DNA from: BOG-932 sp965276835
GTDB lineage: Bacteria > Pseudomonadota > Alphaproteobacteria > BOG-932 > Roseiterribacteraceae
Assembly: GCA_965276835.1 (NCBI GenBank)
Contig: OZ255631.1
Span: forward strand, 1,302,001-1,366,000
Reading direction: 5' to 3'
Length of the DNA stretch: 64,000 nucleotides
A program made the position numbers and the translations under genes. Below, piece after piece: positions 34,168-42,041 of this stretch (position 1 is its first letter; each line of letters opens with the position of its first letter). The notes below the pieces were generated by a model. That model did no database searches, was not told where the DNA came from, and saw only the letters and a list, made by a program, of their open reading frames with translations.

Positions 34168-35727
34168 CTAGCCCGCTTGCTCGGATCGATTGCGATTGCA
34201 AAAACCTATGAACTCGACCGCCGAAAGCGGCTGCGAATATAGGAAACCCTGGGCGTATTCGACGTCACGTTCTCTGAGGTAGTCCGCCTGAAGTTGAGTC
34301 TCCACACCTTCCGCGATGATCGTGAGCTTCAGCGTCTTCGCCATGTCGATGATATGGGGGCAGACATTACTGGTCGCGGAATCCGTGCCGATGGTGTCGA
34401 TGAAAGTCTTGTCGATCTTCAAGACATCCAGCGGCAACTCCTGCAAATAGGACAGGCTGGAATATCCGGTTCCAAAATCGTCGATCGCGACCAAGTGGCC
34501 GGACTGGCGGGCCCTGACGATCATGGCCCGGGCGGAGTCCTTCTTCAAAACGCCACGCTCGGTGATTTCCAGCCAGATTTGCGGCGGCTCTATTTTTGCC
34601 GCCGCGGCCGCACGGTCGATGATGTCGAGAACCCGTCCGGTTTCAAAATCCTGTGCGCTGATATTTACCGAGATATGCATCGAACGATCGGAGGCCAGCA
34701 GTGCAGTCAAGTCGGACACAACGCTTGCAATCACCTGATCGGTGATTGGCCGGATAAGACCGCTATGTTCGGCGAGCGGGATAAACTGATCGGGCTTAAC
34801 GATAAGACCGTCGGGCCGTTTCCAGCGCACGAGCGCTTCGGCACCGACGCATCTGCCGGTTCCGAGTTCGACGGTCGGCTGGTAGACAACCGTGAATTCG
34901 CGATTTTTGACGGCGATCGTCAGTTCGCCGAGCGGCGAAAGACGCCGGCGTGATTCCCATACTACGGCGCCGACCAAGCAGGCGGCAAAAAAGGCGCCCA
35001 GCGGCAGCAGCAACAACTGCTCGCGGCGCAGCTCTTTGCCGAGCAGGCTGCGACGTTCGTCGGCGATCACCGCCCAGCCGGAATGCCGCACGCTTGCATA
35101 AATCTCGTCGTTTGCGATCCCGCGCCGCGGCATGGTCGCGATTGCATGAGTGATTTCGGGGCCCGGATCGTTTTGGGTACCGATAATCGCGCCGCTCGAT
35201 GTCGCAACGGTAAGCTGAACATCGGGATCGTCGGCGACGTCGACGAACCGCTCCGGATCGACGAGGGCATTATAGGGTCCTTGCTGCAGCGCCATCATCG
35301 GCTTGCCGCGGCTGACCTTTGGCTCAAGCGACAGCGTCATCTCCAGCCCGTCCGGCATGATCACCTCGGCGGGCGCCTGCTTGACCGTTTCCTCGGTCAC
35401 GCCCCAGGAGGTGCATTTCAGCAGTCCTTTTTCGAAGTAACCGATTTCGCGGATCGTGCGATTGTTGATCGTGATCTGCCGCATGCGGGCGATGTGATCG
35501 GGCGAACACGGCGCGGCGCCGAAAGCGGCAATCCCCCGCAACGCATCTTCCGTGTCGTGTAAAGCCATGTCGGCACGCGCGACGGCGCCTTCCGCCCGCT
35601 GTGTCAGCCTGTCCTGCTCATCGCGAACCGCAAGCACGCGTGAAGCATACAAAGTCGCCGCGGTCGTGAGCGCAATGGCTGCGGCCGCAACAAGAACCGC
35701 GATCGCAATGAATCGGCTTCGGTTCAA
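34168..35727 (-). CDS. CSS-motif EAL-domain c-di-GMP phosphodiesterase
   Basis: 519 residues. The start is taken as TTG 35727 because GGGGGAGGCGAT lies directly upstream and the protein then opens with LNRSRFIAIAVLVAAAAIA. A periplasmic CSS-type sensor domain (AAPCSPDHIARMR) lies between two membrane helices (about 5-25 and 230-250). The EAL domain begins VVYQPTVELGTGRCVGAEAL and includes HISVNISAQDFE and VAIDDFGTGYSSLSYLQELP, so metal and substrate ligands look intact. It hydrolyses c-di-GMP; in CSS proteins the periplasmic cysteines usually sense redox state. Confidence 0.92.
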   Translation of the reverse strand: MNRSRFIAIAVLVAAAAIALTTAATLYASRVLAVRDEQDRLTQRAEGAVARADMALHDTEDALRGIAAFGAAPCSPDHIARMRQITINNRTIREIGYFEKGLLKCTSWGVTEETVKQAPAEVIMPDGLEMTLSLEPKVSRGKPMMALQQGPYNALVDPERFVDVADDPDVQLTVATSSGAIIGTQNDPGPEITHAIATMPRRGIANDEIYASVRHSGWAVIADERRSLLGKELRREQLLLLPLGAFFAACLVGAVVWESRRRLSPLGELTIAVKNREFTVVYQPTVELGTGRCVGAEALVRWKRPDGLIVKPDQFIPLAEHSGLIRPITDQVIASVVSDLTALLASDRSMHISVNISAQDFETGRVLDIIDRAAAAAKIEPPQIWLEITERGVLKKDSARAMIVRARQSGHLVAIDDFGTGYSSLSYLQELPLDVLKIDKTFIDTIGTDSATSNVCPHIIDMAKTLKLTIIAEGVETQLQADYLRERDVEYAQGFLYSQPLSAVEFIGFCNRNRSEQAG

Positions 35728-35793
35728 ATCGCCTCCCCCAGGGAAGCAACATGCCACATCGTCATTTCGCGCCAAGTGTCGCGTTATGTGCCA

Positions 35794-36777
35794 CTATGCC
35801 GCCGCCTGCCTAATCGGCATGCCCGCCGCCCGATAGATCCCGTCGATCACCCGCATGTTCTTCACCCCGTCGCTGGCCGGGGTCAACATCGGTGCGCCTT
35901 GTTCGCAGGCCGCAACGAAGGCGTCCAGCTGGTAGGCGTAGCTCGGCCGCTTGCTGAAACGCTCGACGCGTTTCCCGGCCGCCGTCTTCACTACCATCTT
36001 GTGGAAGGCCTGCGGGGCGATGGGGTTGCTGACCCGCATTTCGCCTTTGCTGCCGACAACGCGCAGCGACAGTTCTAAGAGTTTCCACGACCACATCGAC
36101 ACATGAACATGCCCGATCGCGCCGGACGGAAAGCGCAGATCGGCCTTCATCGCGCGGTCGACCTCCGGATTGCGCAGCAGCGGCTTGGCCGAGAGGACTT
36201 CCGGCTCGCCGCCGCCGACCAGGCGGGCCATGTGGACGGCATAGCAGCCGGCATCCATCATCGCGCCGCCGCCAAGGCTGAAATTGTACCGGATGTCACC
36301 GAATAGCGGCAGCGGGAAGCACATGGTCGAGAATGTCTCGCGGGTTTCGCCCAACTCGCCGCTGTCGACGATATCCTTTATGCGCTGCGCCAGCGGGTGA
36401 TAGCGGTAGTGGAACGCCTCCATCATCACCCTGCCGGCCCGGTCGGCGGCATCGGTCATCGCCTGGGCCTCGGCCTCGTTGGCGGCCAGCGGCTTTTCGC
36501 ATAGCACATGCTTGCCCGCCTGCACCGCCTTGATCGCCCATTTGCCATGCAGGCCGTTGGGCAGCGGGATATAGACCGCGTCGATGTCAGGGTCGGCCAA
36601 TAAGGCGTCGTAGTTGTCGTGGATGCGGGCGATGCCGTGCTTGGCCGCGAAGGTTTCCGCCCGGGCGCGGTCACGGGCGCCGATTGCCGTAACCTTGGCG
36701 GTCGAGGATGCCTTGCACGGTGCAATAATCGCCGATGGCGCAATCTTGGCCGCGCCCATCAAACCTATTCTCAGCAT
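35794..36777 (-). CDS. Gfo/Idh/MocA family oxidoreductase
   Basis: 327 residues from ATG 36777. N-terminal Rossmann motif IGLMGAAKIAPSAI (the family's G-x-G region is altered to GAAKIA), then DAVYIPLPNGLHGKW and VLCEKPLAANEAEAQAM, the EKP motif of the family. C-terminal beta-sheet domain includes GGGAMMDAGCYAVHM with the likely catalytic His. NAD(P)-dependent oxidation of a sugar or similar alcohol is inferred. It follows the AtuA-like gene by 43 bases on the same strand. Confidence 0.93.
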   Translation of the reverse strand: MLRIGLMGAAKIAPSAIIAPCKASSTAKVTAIGARDRARAETFAAKHGIARIHDNYDALLADPDIDAVYIPLPNGLHGKWAIKAVQAGKHVLCEKPLAANEAEAQAMTDAADRAGRVMMEAFHYRYHPLAQRIKDIVDSGELGETRETFSTMCFPLPLFGDIRYNFSLGGGAMMDAGCYAVHMARLVGGGEPEVLSAKPLLRNPEVDRAMKADLRFPSGAIGHVHVSMWSWKLLELSLRVVGSKGEMRVSNPIAPQAFHKMVVKTAAGKRVERFSKRPSYAYQLDAFVAACEQGAPMLTPASDGVKNMRVIDGIYRAAGMPIRQAAA

Positions 36778-36820
36778 CGTTTCTCTCGCCCAGGCGATTC
36801 TTGTTTTACGCGGTCGGAGT

Positions 36821-38635
36821 TTACGTCGCTTTGTCCTTGCTGCCGAGGGACTGTGCGAGCGCCGCGCTGACCGGGACCGGGAAATCGAGGATTTCCTGCG
36901 CCACGCTCTTGCCCAGCGGGTCGAAACGCAGGCTGGAGGTGCAACCGCCGTCCAGTGCACCGTGCAGCAGGAAGTTGAAGGCGTTGACGCCCGGCACGGG
37001 AAAACGCTCGACCAGCCCGTCAGCGGCGTCCTTCAGGTGATGAACATACCAGTCGCGCACCGCCGCCGGGGTCAGCGCGGCGGCGATATAAGGGAGGTAT
37101 TCCGGGCGGCGTGCGATCACCGCGACATTGGCGATATCGCCCTTGTCTCCGTTGCGGACCCAGGCGAGCGACAGCAAAGGCACGGCCGTGCCCGATCCGA
37201 CATCAATCGGCGTGGCTGGTGACGATAGCGCGACAACCTTCCGCGTATCGAAGCCGCCATCGGTCGGCACCTCTATGGTTTCGGTTTTGCCGTCGACCGT
37301 CAGCGTCGCCTGCACGGTGTTCTTGGACACCAGGAATGAATAAACCCGCGCGACCTCGGTCAATGTGACGCCCAAAGTCATGCCGACATGGCCGGGCGCC
37401 ATCGAGATCGACCCCGTCCCCTGCTCCCGCACCAGCAGTTCGATCGCAGACTTGTCCTCATGCTCGACCGCGATCCGGCAGATCACTTCCCGGGAGTCCG
37501 CATGGCGAGCGCGGGCGCCGTACGAGGCCTCCGCCCCCATGATCTCGACATTGGTACGGCTGAAATTGGCGATGTTGCGGCCGCGCAGCATGTTGCCGAC
37601 GCGCTTCAACACCTCGTCAGCGACACGCTCCGATTTTTCCTTGGCGTCAGGTCCACGGATCGGGAATGCGATAACCCCGCGCCAGCCATCATCATAGGTG
37701 GCGCAAATCTTATAGAGATCGGTCGGCGGATAACCGCGTGCGCCCGTCACCAGCACCCGGTTCGGCCCTTCCTGGGTCAGTTTGATGCCGCTCATATCGG
37801 CGATCACATCCGGCAGCATGTAACGCTGCGGGTCGCCCACCTCATAGAGCAGTTGCTCCGCGACCGTGCCGACCGACACCAGCCCGCCGGTATCGGGGGC
37901 CTTGGTGATGATCGCGCTGCCGTCGGAGTGGCATTCGGCGATGGGATATCCGATATTCGCCCAGTCCGGCACGTCTCGCCAATCGGTGAACAAGCCGCCG
38001 GTCACCTGCGCGCCGCATTCCAGTAGATGGCCGAGGATGCTGCCCGCCGCCAGCCGGTCGTAATCGTCCGCCTTCCACCCGAACTCGTGCATCAACGGCC
38101 CGAGGACCAGCGCGCTGTCGACAATGCGGCCGGTGATGACGACGTCCGCGCCCTTCGCCAACGCCGCCGCGATGGGAATGGCGCCCAGATAGGCGTTGAT
38201 CGCGGTGAAGGGGGCGTTCGGCCATCCCTCGCCGCTGAACATCTCCTTGATCTCTGCGAACTCCTCCGCGCGCGGGAGCAGGTCGTCGCCGGCAACATAG
38301 GCGACCTTGAGTTTCACGCCGGTGTCGGTCACCAGTTTTTCGAACGCGGCGGCGCAGGCTGCCGGGTTCACGCCGCCGGCATTGGCGACCAGCTTGATCT
38401 CCTGACGAGCGATTTCGGCAAGGTGGGGCGCAATCAGACCGCCGGGGAAGTCGATGGCATAGCCCAGCGCCGGGTTCATCGCCCGCATCCGGCCATAGAC
38501 CGGCATGAAGAACTCCGCCAGGAAGTCGAAGATCATGTAGTCGAGCTTGCCGCCGCCCACGAGTTGAGGCACCGCGATCTGTCCGTCACCCCATCCCGCG
38601 CACGCGCCGCCGATACGGACGATTTTGTCAGCCAT
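36821..38635 (-). CDS. AtuA/DUF1446 family acyclic terpene utilisation-like protein
   Basis: 604 residues. VRIGGACAGWGDGQIAVPQL, LVANAGGVNPAACAAAF and DVVITGRIVDSALVLGPLMHEFGW match the AtuA (DUF1446) family. The C-terminal about 110 residues (LSLAWVRNGDKGDIANVAVIAR) form the associated AtuA-like domain, so both parts are fused. AtuA is required for citronellol and geraniol catabolism in Pseudomonas, but none of the other atu genes is here, so that pathway is not shown. Possible operon with the oxidoreductase gene. Confidence 0.88.
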   Translation of the reverse strand: MADKIVRIGGACAGWGDGQIAVPQLVGGGKLDYMIFDFLAEFFMPVYGRMRAMNPALGYAIDFPGGLIAPHLAEIARQEIKLVANAGGVNPAACAAAFEKLVTDTGVKLKVAYVAGDDLLPRAEEFAEIKEMFSGEGWPNAPFTAINAYLGAIPIAAALAKGADVVITGRIVDSALVLGPLMHEFGWKADDYDRLAAGSILGHLLECGAQVTGGLFTDWRDVPDWANIGYPIAECHSDGSAIITKAPDTGGLVSVGTVAEQLLYEVGDPQRYMLPDVIADMSGIKLTQEGPNRVLVTGARGYPPTDLYKICATYDDGWRGVIAFPIRGPDAKEKSERVADEVLKRVGNMLRGRNIANFSRTNVEIMGAEASYGARARHADSREVICRIAVEHEDKSAIELLVREQGTGSISMAPGHVGMTLGVTLTEVARVYSFLVSKNTVQATLTVDGKTETIEVPTDGGFDTRKVVALSSPATPIDVGSGTAVPLLSLAWVRNGDKGDIANVAVIARRPEYLPYIAAALTPAAVRDWYVHHLKDAADGLVERFPVPGVNAFNFLLHGALDGGCTSSLRFDPLGKSVAQEILDFPVPVSAALAQSLGSKDKAT

Positions 38636-38701
38636 GATTCCTCCCTGAACTCGTTTACCGGCCAGTTTCGCAGGTTTTGGACGGCGCCGGAATATGCCTG
38701 A

Positions 38702-38891
38702 ATTGCGGTTAACGGTATGCCCGGATTTTCCGATAAATTATTGTTTTAAATCATTTTTATTTCTTTTTAGAACATTTCACATTGTTTCATGCGGTTAATC
38801 GAAAACCGTATGCTTCTAGTTCCGGGCCAAGGCGGAACCCGGGGCGCATCAGCGTATGCCCGCCCGTCTTCATTTCATCAGGGGACGTATC
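38702..38891 (+). promoter_or_regulatory. AT-rich upstream region of the Cys-repeat locus
   Basis: Bases about 38735-38790 are strikingly AT-rich compared with the rest of the window, followed by an interrupted inverted repeat CGGTT-n7-AACCG (38792-38808) and TATGCT. The gene start at 38892 has AGGGGAC before it. The inverted repeat could be an operator; this is inference. No other gene fits in the 256-base gap from 38636. Confidence 0.4.
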
Positions 38892-41078
38892 ATGAATACC
38901 GTAAGCCTTTATGAAGACTCGCTCAGTCGCTTAGCCGCGCAGTCGGACGCCATCGGCCGATTGGCCCAGGATGACGGCGGTTTCGCCACCGTTGTCGCCG
39001 CCTTTGAATCGAAAGACCCCGGCGCGTTCCGCTGGGTGCTGGAACGCCTCAACATCCTGCCGCACTGCGAACTGATCTGTGAATGGGTGCGGATCAAACT
39101 GTGCGTCCTGCGCTGCATCGAACTCTGCGGCCCGCTACAGGCCGACGGCGATCTGCTGACCCTTCCGGGTTTCGCGCGCGCCATCGTCCGTCTTGCCTCC
39201 AATGAAAAACTGTTGGCCCACATCGTCGATGCGGTGTCCTGCGGCAACGCGCGGGAATATCGCGAGGCGCTGATAGAGGCCAAACTGGAGCCTTTCTGCC
39301 ACCTGATCGGCCGCTGGGTCTGCTCGATCGTTTATCGCCGCGTGTGCGAAATCCTGTGCACCCCGATCTTCGTGCCGCATCCCGACCCGATCGGCGACAT
39401 TCGCGCCGCCGCCAAGGTGATGGCGCGCCTGACCGCGAACGAAAGGGCGCTCGATGCAGTCGCCAAGGGCGCGGAAACGCTGAACAGCGAGGCTGTCGCC
39501 GCGGCACTTAAGGCCGCCGGCTTGTTCAATGACTGCGAGGTCATCTGCCATGTGATCTGCAGCTGGCGGTGTGTCTTGGTCACGCGGACCTTCTGCCGCC
39601 TGCCCTCCCCCATTCTCACCGGCACCTACGCCGTCGAGGAGGCACGGGCCTTTGCCCTGGCATCCCGCCAGTTGGCGATACAGCCGCGTGCGCTGGGCAG
39701 CCTGATCACGGCGGTCGAAAAACTGGACGCCAAGACCTATGAGGATGTCGCCGGACGCTTCGGCCTGTGGCCTTATTGCGAACAACTGGCGGTCTGGGTG
39801 TGCTCGGTCGTCTGCTCCGAATTCTGCTTCCGCGTCTGCCCGCCGCCTGCGTTGCAGCCGGATTTCTTCAAAATCGGCGGGTTGGCCTATCAGTCGCAGA
39901 TCGACAGCCAGTTGCCTGCGACCGGTCTGACAGTCGGTGGGACGCAGGCCTTCTTCGGTTCGCTGCGCCTCAACGGCATCCTGACCCAGACCTTGGGCGG
40001 GCAGCCGCTGGAATATGCGTTCGAGTATATGCCGGTCACGATGGCGTCCACGACGCTGACTGCGGCCGTCGGCCTCGCCGACACCACATTGAAGGTCGCT
40101 TCCAGCGCCGGGTTTCCGACGGCACCGTTCAATGTCTCGCTGGGTGGCGCGAACGGCGGCTTCGAGATTGTCACCGTGATCGGCGTGGCGGGAACGACAT
40201 GGACCGTGCATCGCGGCCAGCAGGCTACGACCGCCCTGCCGGCGGCAGCGGGCGCCACGCTCGTTACCGGAGCCATCCCAACGGGCACCTGGACCCAGGT
40301 TCCGCAGGCCTGGATCGCGCGAACGGTAATCGCCTATGAGGAGATTTTCGTCCCCACCCCAACACCGCATATCGAGATCGTCAACTATGCCGTCAACGGA
40401 AACCCGTCGGCGACGGAAACAGTGGTCGGCTTCACCGCCGATGGCTGGATCCCGGTGCCGCAGGGCACGGACATTGCGATGACCAACGATATGATCGTGC
40501 TGGATTCGTCCAAACTGGCCGCCTTCGCCGCCAGCGATGAAACCGGTGTGTCGGCATCCAACCCGGCAAACCCGCTTGCCCCGCAGGATCTGTATTTCAG
40601 CGTCAGAATGCGGGTGCGGCAGCATGGATCGACCGTCGTCAGCGATGGTGGCACCTGCGGTGTCATCGCGGTCGATAACTCGCTCTACAACAATATCGAT
40701 CGCCATCCGGAATGGGGCGGCGGCATCATCGGCGGACAGTACGGCGTTGCGATGCTGGATATCGCCGAACTGCAGGGTCCGGGGAACGGATGCAAGGGGA
40801 TAACGGACTCGCTGAGCGTCCTGTTCACCGCCTCACACCCCAATCTGGGCGGCGTCAGCCTCAGCATGATCGGGGGCACGTCTGGCCCGTACGGGTTCAT
40901 CCTGCCGGCGGTTCCGCGCACCGGGAACTGGTACGGCACAGCCGTCAACGACTTCTCGTTGGCAGACCTTGAGCCCTGCGCCTACCTGGTCACGCTCAAC
41001 GCCTCCCTGCTGCTGACGACCGGAGATTCGGACTTCCCGAACCCGCTGGTCGACCAGTTCGCCTTCTGCCTGTCGTAA
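38892..41078 (+). CDS. large protein with four Cys-rich helical repeats and a beta-rich C-terminal half
   Basis: 728 residues, no signal peptide. Residues about 10-316 hold four repeats of roughly 80-90 residues: a helical part (LTANERALDAVAKGAETLNS-like) followed by a cysteine cluster. The clusters are CELICEWVRIKLCVLRC (59-75), CHLIGRWVCSIVYRRVC (136-152), CEVICHVICSWRCVLV (215-230) and CEQLAVWVCSVVCSEFC (296-312). The second half (about 317-728) is beta-rich and contains a phage-tail/adhesin-like segment (LKVASSAGFPTAPFNVSL, then TWTVHRGQQATT) and four further Cys. First gene of a three-gene set with DUF1360 and a CCG protein. Function unknown. Confidence 0.85.
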   Translation: MNTVSLYEDSLSRLAAQSDAIGRLAQDDGGFATVVAAFESKDPGAFRWVLERLNILPHCELICEWVRIKLCVLRCIELCGPLQADGDLLTLPGFARAIVRLASNEKLLAHIVDAVSCGNAREYREALIEAKLEPFCHLIGRWVCSIVYRRVCEILCTPIFVPHPDPIGDIRAAAKVMARLTANERALDAVAKGAETLNSEAVAAALKAAGLFNDCEVICHVICSWRCVLVTRTFCRLPSPILTGTYAVEEARAFALASRQLAIQPRALGSLITAVEKLDAKTYEDVAGRFGLWPYCEQLAVWVCSVVCSEFCFRVCPPPALQPDFFKIGGLAYQSQIDSQLPATGLTVGGTQAFFGSLRLNGILTQTLGGQPLEYAFEYMPVTMASTTLTAAVGLADTTLKVASSAGFPTAPFNVSLGGANGGFEIVTVIGVAGTTWTVHRGQQATTALPAAAGATLVTGAIPTGTWTQVPQAWIARTVIAYEEIFVPTPTPHIEIVNYAVNGNPSATETVVGFTADGWIPVPQGTDIAMTNDMIVLDSSKLAAFAASDETGVSASNPANPLAPQDLYFSVRMRVRQHGSTVVSDGGTCGVIAVDNSLYNNIDRHPEWGGGIIGGQYGVAMLDIAELQGPGNGCKGITDSLSVLFTASHPNLGGVSLSMIGGTSGPYGFILPAVPRTGNWYGTAVNDFSLADLEPCAYLVTLNASLLLTTGDSDFPNPLVDQFAFCLS

Positions 41079-41083
41079 CAACC

Positions 41084-41113
41084 GGCCAGCGCCGGCCACG
41101 GCCGGCGCTGGCC
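41084..41113 (+). other. strong intercistronic hairpin
   Basis: Perfect 13-bp GC-only-but-one stem GGCCAGCGCCGGC / GCCGGCGCTGGCC with loop CACG, six bases after the stop of the Cys-repeat gene and 20 before the DUF1360 start. No T-run follows on either strand, so it is more likely an mRNA stabiliser or partial attenuator than a standard terminator. Confidence 0.75.
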
Positions 41114-41132
41114 CAACGAGGGAGTAACAACA

Positions 41133-41468
41133 ATGAATGATTGGATACTGATCGTCATGACCGTCCTGGCGACCTGGCGGGTGACCCACCTGCTGGCGAA
41201 CGAGGACGGTCCCGGCGATATCATCTTCCGGCTGCGAACCAAGCTGGGATACGGGCTATTGGGCAGCCTGATGGATTGCTTCAACTGCCTGAGCTTCTGG
41301 GTGGCGGCCCCCGCCGCGTTCCTTTTGACCTCGGATATTCCGAGCTGGGTGGTGTCATGGCTCGCGCTGTCCGGCGCGGCCTGCCTGCTCGACCGGCTGA
41401 CGGCACGCCCTGCCGCGACCGATCACAACGCAACCTCAATGGAAGGAGACAATCATGTGCTGCGGTAA
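41133..41468 (+). CDS. DUF1360 family membrane protein
   Basis: 111 residues, GGGAG ten bases before ATG 41133. ATWRVTHLLANEDGPGDIIF at the N-terminus and the central MDCFNCLSFWVA with its CxxC pair (residues 49 and 52) are the DUF1360 signature. Three or four hydrophobic stretches indicate an inner-membrane protein. DUF1360 is of unknown function. Its end overlaps the next gene by 14 bases, indicating coupling. Confidence 0.85.
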   Translation: MNDWILIVMTVLATWRVTHLLANEDGPGDIIFRLRTKLGYGLLGSLMDCFNCLSFWVAAPAAFLLTSDIPSWVVSWLALSGAACLLDRLTARPAATDHNATSMEGDNHVLR

Positions 41469-41763
41469 CAGACGGTCCGCGTGGCGGACCACAACGGGCG
41501 CATCGTCACAGGCAACGGCCGCGCGCCGCGCCGCCGGCGTCGCCACGATCCCAGACATAGCCCCCGCGCCGGCCAAGGGACTCAGCTGGGGACAGCTCAC
41601 CCCGGTCGCGCTCCACTGCACAGCGCAACTGCCGCTGCGCATATGGGGCGCGGTCACGGGACGAGCCTATGAGTTCTCCGACGCGGAAGCGGTTCTGCCG
41701 GTGGACCCCAGAGACGCGGCAATCCTGACGCGCGGCTGCTTCTTCCGCCGCGCCGTTCAGTAA
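41455..41763 (+). CDS. small protein starting MCCG, with VTGRAYEF and VDPRDA motifs
   Basis: 102 residues. The strongest ribosome site in the area (AAGGAGAC) stands five bases before ATG 41455, so the start is firm although it overlaps DUF1360. The N-terminus MCCGNRRSAWR has paired cysteines next to a basic stretch. The C-terminal part LRIWGAVTGRAYEFSDAEAV and VDPRDAAILTRGCFFRR resembles a small beta domain that I associate with short phage-like or conserved hypothetical proteins; this is recollection, not a search. Third gene of the Cys-repeat set. Confidence 0.75.
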   Translation: MCCGNRRSAWRTTTGASSQATAARRAAGVATIPDIAPAPAKGLSWGQLTPVALHCTAQLPLRIWGAVTGRAYEFSDAEAVLPVDPRDAAILTRGCFFRRAVQ

Positions 41764-41776
41764 AGCTGTTCGCCAG

Positions 41777-41989
41777 TCAGCGGTGGTCTTGGACGAGCTT
41801 AGTAACCTCGGCCAAGGCCGCCGCTTGCAGCTGAGCGATATCATGCGCGTATTTCAGGCGGATTTTGGCGACCGCCAGTTGCAGTTCAGGCGTCAACGCC
41901 GCCTCAAGTGACGGCGGAACCTGCAAGTCACAATTGCAGGGTGAGGATGAAGCCACCACGTTCGCGAGTGGGCCGGAATGAATGGACAT
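41777..41989 (-). CDS. small Cys-containing hypothetical protein
   Basis: 70 residues from ATG 41989, with GGGAG about ten bases upstream. The N-terminal third has SSSPCNCDLQVPP, a CxC pair; the rest is a predicted helix (ALTPELQLAVAKIRLKYAHD). It follows the regulator gene by 52 bases on the same strand and converges with the CCG gene, with 13 bases between stops. Its cysteine pair fits the theme of the neighbouring locus. No family recognised. Confidence 0.6.
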   Translation of the reverse strand: MSIHSGPLANVVASSSPCNCDLQVPPSLEAALTPELQLAVAKIRLKYAHDIAQLQAAALAEVTKLVQDHR

Positions 41990-42041
41990 ATTATGAATAC
42001 TCCCAATGCCAGGTCGATTATCGCTAACTATTGGTACAGGA

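Noticed and set aside
36821..38635. A citronellol/geraniol (atu) degradation cluster around the AtuA-like gene.
   Set aside because: Only the AtuA-like gene is present; no geranyl-CoA carboxylase or other atu genes are adjacent.
38892..41078. Classical zinc-finger or cytochrome c assignment for the Cys clusters.
   Set aside because: The clusters lack CxxCH and the spacing of known zinc ribbons, so neither name fits the sequence.
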